A stretch of DNA of 34,931 nt, taken from assembly GCA_017508825.1 (NCBI GenBank), contig JAFWRC010000299.1, forward strand, positions 1-34,931, in the 5' to 3' direction. Below are positions 15,279 to 23,630 of this stretch, piece by piece. A program made the translations under genes and the position numbers. The DNA is from Lachnospiraceae bacterium. GTDB lineage: Bacteria; Bacillota; Clostridia; Lachnospirales; Lachnospiraceae. The notes under the pieces are model-generated. The model was not told where the DNA came from. It made no database searches and worked only from the letters and a program-made list of their open reading frames with translations. The number at the start of each line of letters is the position of its first letter. Position 1 is the first letter of the stretch.

Positions 15279-16250
15279 ATGAAAACCAAAAACCAATCCA
15301 CTTCCAACAGCTACCGGAATGCAACCGGCACCATTTCCGTAACCCTGCGCAATGATATGATGCTGCATTATGTAATGCAGAAATCGAAATGTGCATTAAA
15401 AGGTCTGATCTGCTCCCTCAAAGGATTGGAGCCGGATACGGTTCAAGATGTACAACTGCTGAATCCCATCGATTACGGAACCTACAATACCAAAGAGGTC
15501 ATTCTGGATATCAAGGTGATCTTCAACAACAGCAGCATTATGGATATTGAATTGCAAATGTATCATGATGCTTACTGGGAAAAGCGTTCCTTGCTCTACC
15601 TGTGCCGTACTTATGATTCCATCGGCACAAGCGATAAGTACAGCGATCTAAAACCTGCAACACTTGTAGCTATTGTTCCAAAACCGCTCTTCCCGAATCA
15701 TCCGGAATTCTATTCTACATTCCAACTGCTTAATAAAAAATATCATTACCCATACACTTCTAATTTCCATCTGAATGTGCTAGACTTATCTCAAATGGAA
15801 TTGGCCACCGAAGAGGATCGTTCTAATGGCCTGCTCCATTGGGCAAAACTCTTTCTGGCCAACACTTGGGAAGAACTGGTGCTGGCAGCCGGAAACAATC
15901 AGACGTTTCAGGAGGTGATCGATCATATGTATACCGTAAATACCATCCCTGAGGAGCGTACGCTCTTTGAAGCACATCAGAAATGGCTTGCAGTGAACGA
16001 ATCTATGCAGGCTTCTAGAGAAGAGGCTGAAGCTGCTCTGAAGAATACTTTATCCGAACTGGAAGAAACTCGATCTCAGCTTGACGGTACAAAGTCTCAG
16101 TTGGATGATACAAAGTCTCAGCTGGATGATACACGTTCAATTCTTAACAGTAAGGAAGCTGAATTATCTCAAGCAAAATCCGAGAATGAAGCATTACGTC
16201 AGTTCTGTCTTGCTAATGGACTCGATCCGTCTGTTGTTAACACGCTATAA
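15279..16250 (+). CDS. Rpn-family PD-(D/E)XK nuclease / putative transposase
   Basis: A 323-residue protein. The N-terminal ~115 residues match the PD-(D/E)XK nuclease core of the Rpn / PDDEXK_2 family: Asp77 in E-V-I-L-D-I-K-V and the E-x-Q motif at Glu91-Gln93 in D-I-E-L-Q-M, followed by a Y-W-E-K-R-S-L-L-Y-L-C-R-T-Y helix. A middle region of unclear role follows, then residues about 235-305 form a Glu/Ser-rich coiled coil with a seven-residue repeat. Rpn proteins are DNA endonucleases that promote RecA-independent recombination and are often annotated as transposases. GGAG lies ten bases before the ATG. Codons are more A/T-rich than in neighbouring genes, suggesting acquisition by transfer. 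No terminal repeats were seen. Confidence 0.88.
   Translation: MKTKNQSTSNSYRNATGTISVTLRNDMMLHYVMQKSKCALKGLICSLKGLEPDTVQDVQLLNPIDYGTYNTKEVILDIKVIFNNSSIMDIELQMYHDAYWEKRSLLYLCRTYDSIGTSDKYSDLKPATLVAIVPKPLFPNHPEFYSTFQLLNKKYHYPYTSNFHLNVLDLSQMELATEEDRSNGLLHWAKLFLANTWEELVLAAGNNQTFQEVIDHMYTVNTIPEERTLFEAHQKWLAVNESMQASREEAEAALKNTLSELEETRSQLDGTKSQLDDTKSQLDDTRSILNSKEAELSQAKSENEALRQFCLANGLDPSVVNTL
16075..16137 (+). repeat. Three 21-bp tandem repeats inside the Rpn-like gene
   Basis: Units starting at 16075, 16096 and 16117 each begin with TCTCAG and encode S-Q-L-D-(G/D)-T-(K/R), one heptad of the coiled coil. They differ by a few bases, so copy number could change by slippage without breaking the frame. 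Confidence 0.85.
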
Positions 16251-16307
16251 AGCATAAATACTTTATGCCGATGACGGAATGAGGTGAAACTTCTGCCGAA
16301 ATCATGA

Positions 16308-16341
16308 AAAAAGCCGTGGTCATTTCGAACCACGGCTTTTT
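16308..16341. terminator. Two-way terminator between the Rpn-like and GH51 genes
   Basis: A perfect 13-bp stem (16308-16320 with 16329-16341, 8-base loop), flanked by A-runs and T-runs, between convergent genes. Confidence 0.92.
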
Positions 16342-16346
16342 ATATT

Positions 16347-17852
16347 TCAGATCTCTACTGCCAGATGTACCACGCTGCTGTGCGGAAGGGTAATGCTTAC
16401 ATGAGAAGCATCCTCTACCTTGAACTGATCAAAGTTCTTCTTCACAACACAATCCGGAGTATCAAAGGTATTGTGCTCGTGGATCTCACCGCCGACGATC
16501 TCACCGGTAACGGACTTGACCACTGTATCTGCGAAGGATGCCTCAACCGGCGCATCCTTGTCTGCGGAAGTATTGCACAGTGTGATGTGCAGCTTGCCGT
16601 CTTTGCCCAAAGATACGGATTCCTGTACAAACGGGATCTTCCACTGGTCTTCCACACCGATGGTCTCGGTATCGATGCTGCTCTGTACCAGTTCTGCATC
16701 CTGATGATACTTATACATATCAAATACGTGATAGGTCGGCGTCTTGATCATCTTGTCGCCGTCCGTTAAGATCACAGCCTGCAATACATTTACCAGCTGT
16801 GCAATGTTTGCCATCTTTACGCGTCTGCAGTGCTTGTTAAACAGGTTTAAGTTCAGACCTGCGATCAGCGCATCACGTACCGTATTCTGCTGATACAGAA
16901 ATCCCGGATTGGTGCCCGGCTCTACATCGTACCAGCTGCCCCACTCATCGATGATCAGGCCGACTTTGTTGTTCTTGTCATGCTTGTCCATGATCGCTTC
17001 GTTGATCTTGATGCGGTCTTCCATCTTAAGAGTCTTTGCCAGTGTACGGTACCAGTCTTTCTCATCAAACTCCGTAGCGCTGCCCTTTACGGTCCAATCT
17101 CCGGGCAGTGTGTAATAGTGCAGGGAAATACCATCCATAAAGCCGTGGAACTGCTCCTGTGACTGGAAGCAGATCTTCATCACCTTATCCGGCCATTCCA
17201 TATCGTAACCGTCAGAACCGCAGCAGATCTTTTGGATCGGCTTCTTCGGGTCGTAGTTACGCACATAGGTCTGATAACGGCGGTACAGGTTTGCATAGTA
17301 TTCTGCAGTCATATTACCGCCGCAGCCCCAGTTCTCATTCCCTACGCCGAAATAATCTACCGTCCAGGGTGCTTCATGTCCGTTTGCTTTACGCAGGTCT
17401 GCCATAGGGGATACGCCCTCAAAGGTCATATATTCCACCCACTCACTCATCTCCTGCACGGTACCGCTGCCCACGTTACCGTTTACATAGGTCTTGCAGC
17501 CCAGCTGACGGCACAGCTCCATGAACTCGTGTGTACCGAAGCTGTTGTCTTCCACAACACCGCCCCAGTGGGTATTGATCATCTTTTTACGTGTTTCCTT
17601 CGGCCCGATGCCGTCTTTCCAGTGATACTCATCGGCAAAGCAGCCGCCCGGCCAGCGCAGAACAGGGATATGTATCTGTTTAAGCGCTTCCACAACATCG
17701 ACACGCATGCCGTTCACATGCGGGATGTCCTTATTGTTCTCTCCTACATAAAGTCCTTCATAGATGCATCTTCCCAGGTGTTCGGAGAAGTGTCCCTGCA
17801 GTTCCGGATTAATGTGCCCCAATTTCCTTCCCGGATCAATCGATAGTTTCAT
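16347..17852 (-). CDS. abfA: Intracellular alpha-L-arabinofuranosidase, family GH51
   Basis: A 501-residue GH51 enzyme without a signal peptide, so it acts in the cytoplasm on imported arabino-oligosaccharides and releases L-arabinose. The N-terminus carries the family motif around [12 protein letters not shown]. The acid/base Glu173 is in G-V-G-N-E-N-W-G and the nucleophile Glu303 in I-I-D-E-W-G-S-W-Y; a C-terminal beta domain follows. Length fits the family. AGGAGG lies nine bases before ATG 17852. The start overlaps the end of the YesL-like gene by 17 bases. It is the last gene of the binding-protein/permease operon and ends at a strong terminator. Confidence 0.95.
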   Translation of the reverse strand: MKLSIDPGRKLGHINPELQGHFSEHLGRCIYEGLYVGENNKDIPHVNGMRVDVVEALKQIHIPVLRWPGGCFADEYHWKDGIGPKETRKKMINTHWGGVVEDNSFGTHEFMELCRQLGCKTYVNGNVGSGTVQEMSEWVEYMTFEGVSPMADLRKANGHEAPWTVDYFGVGNENWGCGGNMTAEYYANLYRRYQTYVRNYDPKKPIQKICCGSDGYDMEWPDKVMKICFQSQEQFHGFMDGISLHYYTLPGDWTVKGSATEFDEKDWYRTLAKTLKMEDRIKINEAIMDKHDKNNKVGLIIDEWGSWYDVEPGTNPGFLYQQNTVRDALIAGLNLNLFNKHCRRVKMANIAQLVNVLQAVILTDGDKMIKTPTYHVFDMYKYHQDAELVQSSIDTETIGVEDQWKIPFVQESVSLGKDGKLHITLCNTSADKDAPVEASFADTVVKSVTGEIVGGEIHEHNTFDTPDCVVKKNFDQFKVEDASHVSITLPHSSVVHLAVEI

Positions 17853-18501
17853 TTTCGCTATCCTCCTCTTTATTATTATCCGCCGGATCGATATTCATCT
17901 TTTCTTCCAGACGGTCAAATTCTTTGATAAAAAACAGACTGTTGTAATGCAGCATCACGCAGTGTGCAAACAGGCAGATCAGCCACGCCCATTTCAGATA
18001 CCAGATGCTGATGATAAACGGAAGTACAAACAACGCAACCGCCAGAAGTATGCGCGCAAAATGTGCCCCGATCATTCCCAGAGCGGCACGCACTGCTTCC
18101 CGGGTACTGATGATATATCTGGCGACCACCGCATAAAAGCACATCTGGACCATCAGAAACAATGCCGTGATCACGATCAGTGCCCAGCGGAATGCCGGCG
18201 AACTGTCTGTTGCCAGCACATATCTCCAGTCAAAAATCAAAAGCCCGCAACATAAAACAAACAACACCCCGGGGGGTAATGTCTGCTTTAAGTTACGGGT
18301 AAAAGAACTGAAGTAGGATTTGATCACGGAAGGCTCCTGCTCTCTCGCGATCTTCATTCCGACATAATATCTGGCACTTAAGGCAGCCCCCGCAGTAACA
18401 AGCGGCAGCGAGCAGATCACCCACAGTATATTTACCAATGCGTAGTCCGCCGCTTTGGCAATGCCCTGCATGATTGGGCTGTCAAAAGATAACCATTTCA
18501 T
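17836..18501 (-). CDS. YesL-like (DUF624) membrane protein
   Basis: A 221-residue protein with about five hydrophobic spans and a charged, acidic C-terminal tail. The N-terminus (F-D-S-P-I-M-Q ... [22 protein letters not shown]) is typical of DUF624/YesL proteins, which sit in LplABC-type oligosaccharide uptake operons. Their biochemical role is unknown; an accessory role in transport is usually assumed from context. It starts 10 bases after the upstream permease stop (AAGGAG ribosome site overlapping that stop) and overlaps abfA downstream, so it is part of the same operon. Confidence 0.88.
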   Translation of the reverse strand: MKWLSFDSPIMQGIAKAADYALVNILWVICSLPLVTAGAALSARYYVGMKIAREQEPSVIKSYFSSFTRNLKQTLPPGVLFVLCCGLLIFDWRYVLATDSSPAFRWALIVITALFLMVQMCFYAVVARYIISTREAVRAALGMIGAHFARILLAVALFVLPFIISIWYLKWAWLICLFAHCVMLHYNSLFFIKEFDRLEEKMNIDPADNNKEEDSENETID

Positions 18502-18511
18502 TAAATAAGAT

Positions 18512-19456
18512 TTACTCCTTTACGCCACCGATGGTAAGACCGGTTACGAAGTAGCGCTGCAGGAACGGATACAACATTACGATCGGTGCCATTGTCAGGA
18601 TCGTTGCTGCAGACCGTACGGAAAGCGGTGTGATATTTACACCCTGTCCCGGAGCTGTTGTTCCTGTATTACCCTTCAAACTGGTTACCGAGGAGAGCAG
18701 TTTCATCAACTCGTACTGTAATGTAGTATACTCTGTTGCCATACGGTTGTAAAGCATTGTATCAAACCAGGAGTTCCACTGGCCGACTGCCACGAACAGA
18801 GCGATCGTTGCATATACCGGTTTGCAAAGCGGGGAGATGACCTTCAAAAAGATCGTCATAAAGCCTGCACCGTCAATCTCAGCTGCTTCCTGCAGAGAGT
18901 CCGGAAGACCTTCCATATAGGTACGGAGCACCAGCATATTGAAACCGCCTACCATTGCCGGGATAACGTATACCCAGAAGGAATTGGTCAGCTTCAGTTT
19001 CTGGAACAGCAACAGGATCGGGATCATACCGCCGTTCACATACATCGTGATAACCCAGAACAGGGACAGCTGGGAACGGAACACGAATTTCTTCTGTGCT
19101 ACGACAAACGCCAGAAGAGCATTCGCTGCCAGTGCCAGCAGGGTACCTACAATGGTACGGATCACGGAGATCAAAGCGCCGTGTGTGATATTTTTCTGGT
19201 TTAATACGGTAGAGTAGTTGGTCCAGGTAAACATACGCGGGATCAGATGTACACCGCCACGTACCGCATCCACACCATCGTTAAACGAAAGTGCCAGCGT
19301 GTTCAATACCGGATACAGTGTTACCACGCAGATCATGATCATGATGATCGCATTCACTACATGGAAGATCGTATCCGATGTCTTTGTTTTATTATGCTTG
19401 TTTTCGGTCATTGTCACCCTGATTGCTCCGGGTGCGCCGTTCATTTGATTACTCAT
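18512..19456 (-). CDS. Carbohydrate ABC transporter permease, LplC/YtcP-type
   Basis: A 314-residue permease with about six membrane spans. The EAA loop that contacts the ATPase reads E-A-A-E-I-D-G-A-G-F (190-199), followed by L-K-V-I-S-P-L-C-K-P. The C-terminal segment R-Y-F-V-T-G-L-T-I-G-G-V-K-E is the family's usual ending. It pairs with the upstream permease to import a complex oligosaccharide. AGGAGG lies ten bases before ATG 19456. No ATPase gene is in the operon; this group normally shares an MsmX/UgpC-type ATPase encoded elsewhere. Confidence 0.94.
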   Translation of the reverse strand: MSNQMNGAPGAIRVTMTENKHNKTKTSDTIFHVVNAIIMIMICVVTLYPVLNTLALSFNDGVDAVRGGVHLIPRMFTWTNYSTVLNQKNITHGALISVIRTIVGTLLALAANALLAFVVAQKKFVFRSQLSLFWVITMYVNGGMIPILLLFQKLKLTNSFWVYVIPAMVGGFNMLVLRTYMEGLPDSLQEAAEIDGAGFMTIFLKVISPLCKPVYATIALFVAVGQWNSWFDTMLYNRMATEYTTLQYELMKLLSSVTSLKGNTGTTAPGQGVNITPLSVRSAATILTMAPIVMLYPFLQRYFVTGLTIGGVKE

Positions 19457-19471
19457 ATTCTCTGCACCTCC

Positions 19472-20416
19472 TTAGAACAATCTTTCTTCGCCGGATCTCT
19501 TAGCGACCGCATTACAGATCACAATGATCAGGACAGATACAACACTCTTGAAGATACCTGCCGCAGTACCGAGGGAGTAGTCATTCTGGCTTACACCCCA
19601 GGTCAGTACGTAGATATCGATGGTCTGCGATACGCTCTGTACCAGACCGTTGCCCAACAGGTACTGTACTTCGAAGCCTGCATTCAGGATGAAGCCCATG
19701 TTCATCAGCAGCAGTACGATGATGGTCGGACGAAGGGACGGCAGTGTTACGTGCTTGATCTTGCCCCAGCGGCCTGCACCGTCGATGGAAGCAGCCTCAT
19801 ACAGACACGGATCGATGGAAGAGATCGCGGACAGATAAATGATGGCGTTCCATCCCATTTCCTTCCACAGATGCGCAAAACATACGATCCACCAGAACAT
19901 TTTCGGTTCCGAGAAGAAACTGATCGGATCCTTGATGATCCCCAGTTTCTGAAGTACTTCGTTCACGATACCGGAGTTGGAAAGGGAATCGTGAAGGATA
20001 CCGGTAACGATGATCCAGGAAAGGAAGTGCGGCAGGTAGGAGATCGTCTGTACTGCCTTCTTTCCACCCAGGGACTTCATTTCGTTCAGCAGGATCGCGA
20101 AGATGATCGGGAAGATCGTCGTCGGGAAGATCAGGTTCAAAAGACCCATGCAGAACGTATTCCGGATGACCTGAATAAACGTTTTATCGGAGAACAAAAA
20201 TTTGAATTTATCCAATCCCACGAATTTCGAACCAAACAGGCCGGTCTTGGGCTTGTAATTCTCAAATGCCATGATCCAGCCGCCCAGCGGGATGTAGTAA
20301 AAGATGATACCATAGATCACAAAAACTATCGCTAATGCGATCAGCACTCGCTGACGATATAAGATCTTCTTTGTGATCACGGCATCTCTTGGGCTTCCGT
20401 TATTTCTATTTGCCAT
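19472..20416 (-). CDS. Carbohydrate ABC transporter permease, LplB/YteP-type
   Basis: A 314-residue permease with about six spans. The N-terminal region contains P-L-G-G-W-I-M-A-F-E-N-Y-K-P, characteristic of LplB/YteP proteins, and the EAA loop reads E-A-A-S-I-D-G-A-G-R (207-216). ATG 20416 is chosen for its AAAGGAT ribosome site and its typical start M-A-N-R-N; a longer in-frame version to 20479 runs into an intergenic stem-loop. It partners the LplC-type permease 15 bases downstream. Confidence 0.94.
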   Translation of the reverse strand: MANRNNGSPRDAVITKKILYRQRVLIALAIVFVIYGIIFYYIPLGGWIMAFENYKPKTGLFGSKFVGLDKFKFLFSDKTFIQVIRNTFCMGLLNLIFPTTIFPIIFAILLNEMKSLGGKKAVQTISYLPHFLSWIIVTGILHDSLSNSGIVNEVLQKLGIIKDPISFFSEPKMFWWIVCFAHLWKEMGWNAIIYLSAISSIDPCLYEAASIDGAGRWGKIKHVTLPSLRPTIIVLLLMNMGFILNAGFEVQYLLGNGLVQSVSQTIDIYVLTWGVSQNDYSLGTAAGIFKSVVSVLIIVICNAVAKRSGEERLF

Positions 20417-20472
20417 AATCTTATCCTTTCTCAAATCTGAAGAAAAACTTTTACACTTTTTTCCGTAAAGAA

Positions 20473-20512
20473 GTGGCAATCATACACAAACTTACCTGTA
20501 TATGATTGCCAC
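20473..20512 (-). other. Intergenic stem-loop between binding-protein and permease genes
   Basis: GTGGCAATCATA (20473-20484) and TATGATTGCCAC (20501-20512) form a perfect 12-bp stem with a 16-base loop. No clean T-run follows on the minus strand. Its place between the binding-protein gene and the permeases suggests partial termination or protection of the binding-protein message, giving more binding protein than permease. Confidence 0.6.
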
Positions 20513-20556
20513 TCTCAGCATAGACGATGATCGTCTGTTAAACAGTTTCCGTAAAA

Positions 20557-22305
20557 TTACTTACCGATTCTTCTGTCCAGCTCCTGCTGCATTTCATCCA
20601 GGAAATCCTGAGGGTTGGTAGCATTGTATGCATCCATATACTTCGCCCAATCGCTTTCGAAGTTGGAGCTCATAACCACCTTCGGCAGCCACTCGTGCTT
20701 TGTCTGACCCATCTTGGTCCAAGCAACACCACCCGGTGTTTCGGTGGTCAGGTTGTTGGAGAAGGACCACATCGGGAACCACGGTGCATTCTCTTCTACG
20801 ATAGAACCGATCATACCCGGATAAGTTGTTACGTTGTAAGCATTGAAGCAATCCTGCAGCGGTGTAGCCAGGTTCTGGAAGAACTCGGACGGCTGCTCTT
20901 CCGGCAGGTTTGCGTTCTTGCCGTCATCGCTGGTACCGCCGTACTGCGGCAGGTAGCTGTATACACAACGGTGCTTAGCCTGATAGGAAGGATCTGCCCA
21001 CTGCATACGCATCTCCGGTGTCTTGTAGAACAGGCCCTGATCATCTACCAGGTAGTCGGTGCCTTCTACACCCCAGAATCTTAAGTTGTGGATATCCTGA
21101 TCCAGCATAGCGTTCAGGAATTCAAAAGTCTTTTCAATGTCCGGGTTGGTGGTCAGGACGCCTACACCTGAAGAGTTGTTCAGTGTATCGCCGTAGGTGT
21201 GCCAACGATTGTCCATACCCTTGTCGATGGTCAGACCAAGAGGAACGAAGTTGCATCCCTTCTCATCCAGACCGGTCTGCTTGAAAGTATCATTGATGGT
21301 CATGAAATCCCAGTACTGATCGCACATACCAAGTACGTTACCGTTGGACAGTTTGGAGATGTACTCGTCATAAGTCTGAGTAGCAAATTCCTTATCAATG
21401 ATGCCCTTTGCGTATTCTTCATTCAGCTTCTGGAAGTAACGCTTAGCAGTATCGGTAGTGTTGTAGTCAACGATCTTCGGATTGTTCATATCCGTCTTGT
21501 CAACGATTACGGAACCGTCGTTCGGATATCCATCCAGGAATTCCGGTGCGTTCTCGATGCAGAAGTATCTCCAGTCATCGCAGAGACAGGTGTACGGGAT
21601 CACCGTCATACCGTCATCTGTGGTCGGGTTCGCTGCTGCGTAACGCTCCAGCAGATCGAAGTACTCATCCAGAGTCTCGATTTTCGGGTAGTTATCCCAA
21701 GCAAGTACTCTTGCCTGAATCCAGAATGCTTCGTCATTGTGTGTTGTGGAAGTGGAAGCACCCTTGGTGTTCTGGAATACGTTACACCAGTAAATGTGGC
21801 CGTCGTCCTGACGGAACATATCCCACTCTTCCGGTGTGTAGTAATTCTTCAGGTTCGGATACTTCTCGATGTAGTCATCCCAGGCAACCAGAAGATCTGC
21901 ATCGTAGAGCTGAACCATACCGTCACCACCGTCGATCAGATCCGGATACGTACCGGAAGCGATGATGGTACCAACTGCTTCTGCAGCGGTCTGGCCGGTC
22001 AGCCAGGTTTCCTTTACGCTTACACCGGTCTTCTCAGCGATGAGTTTCTGGATGTCGTTTTCGCCATCGTTGATCTCAGCGCCGGGCATTGCGATGAACA
22101 TGCTCAGGTTCAGCACTTCACCGGACGGTGTTGTGGAACCGCCACTCTCCGTTCCGCTGCCGGACGCTGCTGAGCTTCCGGTACCACTTCCGGAAGTTGA
22201 AACGCCTCCGTCACCACCTGTTTTGTCGCCGCAGGCTGCGAGAGTGCTCATCACCATCAGTGAAGTCATTCCCAGTCCGAGCGACTTTCTCCAAAAGTTT
22301 TTCAT
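20557..22305 (-). CDS. Extracellular solute-binding lipoprotein, LplA-type
   Basis: A 582-residue binding lipoprotein. The signal peptide ends in T-L-A-A-C with Cys25 as the lipid-anchored residue, then a Ser/Gly-rich linker to about residue 60. The remainder is a two-domain sugar-binding protein rich in Trp, Tyr and Asp, as in the family 1 LplA/YtcQ group that binds larger oligosaccharides. The ligand is unknown, but the GH51 enzyme in the operon and the GH43 fusion nearby point to an arabinose-containing oligosaccharide. AAAGGAG precedes ATG 22305. It is the first gene of the operon that runs to abfA, with a promoter at 22381-22409. Confidence 0.94.
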   Translation of the reverse strand: MKNFWRKSLGLGMTSLMVMSTLAACGDKTGGDGGVSTSGSGTGSSAASGSGTESGGSTTPSGEVLNLSMFIAMPGAEINDGENDIQKLIAEKTGVSVKETWLTGQTAAEAVGTIIASGTYPDLIDGGDGMVQLYDADLLVAWDDYIEKYPNLKNYYTPEEWDMFRQDDGHIYWCNVFQNTKGASTSTTHNDEAFWIQARVLAWDNYPKIETLDEYFDLLERYAAANPTTDDGMTVIPYTCLCDDWRYFCIENAPEFLDGYPNDGSVIVDKTDMNNPKIVDYNTTDTAKRYFQKLNEEYAKGIIDKEFATQTYDEYISKLSNGNVLGMCDQYWDFMTINDTFKQTGLDEKGCNFVPLGLTIDKGMDNRWHTYGDTLNNSSGVGVLTTNPDIEKTFEFLNAMLDQDIHNLRFWGVEGTDYLVDDQGLFYKTPEMRMQWADPSYQAKHRCVYSYLPQYGGTSDDGKNANLPEEQPSEFFQNLATPLQDCFNAYNVTTYPGMIGSIVEENAPWFPMWSFSNNLTTETPGGVAWTKMGQTKHEWLPKVVMSSNFESDWAKYMDAYNATNPQDFLDEMQQELDRRIGK

Positions 22306-22380
22306 TTTGTTTTCTCCTTTCCCCCAGGAAATAAAATTGGTTACTGCAGTTTTCCTACACCCCTCAATGCAGGACCACTA

Positions 22381-22409
22381 CTCATAGTATTCATTATAGG
22401 TTTTGTCAA
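22381..22409 (-). promoter_or_regulatory. Promoter of the LplA-type operon
   Basis: Minus-strand TTGACA (22404-22409), a 17-base spacer and TATGAG (22381-22386), about 75 bases before the start codon. A TATAAT lies within the spacer and could serve instead if a weaker -35 upstream is used. Control by the adjacent AraC-type regulator is likely but no operator was defined. Confidence 0.5.
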
Positions 22410-22432
22410 AAAAAGTATCACCCGACAAAATA

Positions 22433-22470
22433 TTAAAAAAAATCGGGAAAACTATAGTTTCCCGATTTTT
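22433..22470 (-). terminator. Terminator of the kinase/regulator operon
   Basis: AATCGGGAAA (22441-22450) pairs with TTTCCCGATT (22458-22467) around a short CTATAG-containing loop. On the minus strand a run of about nine T follows, directly after the regulator's stop. Confidence 0.88.
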
Positions 22471-22485
22471 CCCGATTTTGATGTA

Positions 22486-23622
22486 TCAGCCCGAATGATC
22501 CCTGCGGTAATGGGAAGGCGTGCATCCCATCCGTTCAATGAACTTCTGTACAAAATAGTCGCTGTCCTTGTACCCGACCTCTTCCGCAATACGGATGATC
22601 TTTTCATCGGTGCGGATCAGCATCTTTGCCGCTTCCTTGATCCGGTAGTCCGTCAGGTAATCTTTGAATGACATACCGTATTTCTTTTTGAAGATCTGTC
22701 CGAGATAAGCATTGTTGATATAAAACTTCTGGCTCATCTCACGCAGACTGATGGCCTCGGCATAATGCAGACGGATCTCTTTTTCCACTTCCTGTAAGAT
22801 ACTGTGTCCTGCGCTCTTACGCAGCTGGGAGATATATTCCGCATATTCGCAGCAGAAACGCTGCATATAAGCGCTGCTGCCTTTGACCAGGCTTTCTTCA
22901 AAAGAACTCTCGCCAATAAAACGCATGATCTCTTCCTGATTGACTTCGTTATCCTGTGCGCTGGCCATATGGATCAGCTGGAACAGAAGATAACTGATAT
23001 TGAAATTCATCATCTCTTCCGACAGATCCTTATCTTTGCATTCTTTATAAAAAGCATATACATAGCGCTCGATCTTTGCCGTATCGTTTTCTTCGATGGC
23101 CGCCGTCAGCGCATCCAGATTATCCTTACAGATGATGGTCGCATTCGGATTGCTCTTGGAATCATAGGTTCCGATCAGATGCGAAATGGAATTGCGCTGC
23201 AGATAGGACTGCTCCAGCTCATTGCGGCGCTGTTCTTCCTCATGCTTTTTTTCCCAGAGCGTGCGCACTCTGCGTACCACCGACAGCAGTTCATCTTTAT
23301 CCACCGGCTTTAAGATATAATCCATGCAGCCGAGCTTCAGCGCCTGCTTTGCATAGTCAAATTCGTCATAACCGCTCATAATGATGAACATGGCATCCGA
23401 AAGCTGCTCTTTCTTGACTGTCTCCAGCAGTTCCAGTCCGGAGCATTCGGGCATACGGATATCCGTAAGGATCAGATCCACCTGCTCCTCTTTCAGAAAC
23501 TCCAACACTTCTTTTCCATTCGCCAGACTGCCGGCGATATCAAAACCTTCGCTTTCCCAGTCGATCAGCACACGCAGTCCCTGGGTAATGATCGGTTCAT
23601 CATCCACAAATAATACTTTCAT
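22486..23622 (-). CDS. AraC-type response regulator, YesN-like
   Basis: A 378-residue regulator. Residues 1-120 form a receiver domain with the acidic pair in V-D-D-E-P and the phosphoacceptor Asp54 in L-T-D-I-R-M-P, plus Lys in L-K-P-V-D. A helical linker follows, then two helix-turn-helix units of the AraC type from about residue 275, ending with D-S-D-Y-F-V-Q-K-F-I-E-R-M-G-C-T-P-S-H-Y-R. It should be phosphorylated by the kinase encoded 8 bases upstream and activate the neighbouring uptake and hydrolase operons. ATG 23622 has AGGGGG four bases upstream. Confidence 0.95.
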   Translation of the reverse strand: MKVLFVDDEPIITQGLRVLIDWESEGFDIAGSLANGKEVLEFLKEEQVDLILTDIRMPECSGLELLETVKKEQLSDAMFIIMSGYDEFDYAKQALKLGCMDYILKPVDKDELLSVVRRVRTLWEKKHEEEQRRNELEQSYLQRNSISHLIGTYDSKSNPNATIICKDNLDALTAAIEENDTAKIERYVYAFYKECKDKDLSEEMMNFNISYLLFQLIHMASAQDNEVNQEEIMRFIGESSFEESLVKGSSAYMQRFCCEYAEYISQLRKSAGHSILQEVEKEIRLHYAEAISLREMSQKFYINNAYLGQIFKKKYGMSFKDYLTDYRIKEAAKMLIRTDEKIIRIAEEVGYKDSDYFVQKFIERMGCTPSHYRRDHSG

Positions 23623-23630
23623 ACTGCCCC

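Noticed and set aside
15279..16250. Complete insertion sequence around the Rpn-like gene
   Set aside because: No terminal inverted repeats or target duplications seen on either side; the downstream hairpin is a terminator.
19247..20335. 362-residue open frame on the plus strand
   Set aside because: Antisense to the two permease genes, with no recognisable domain.
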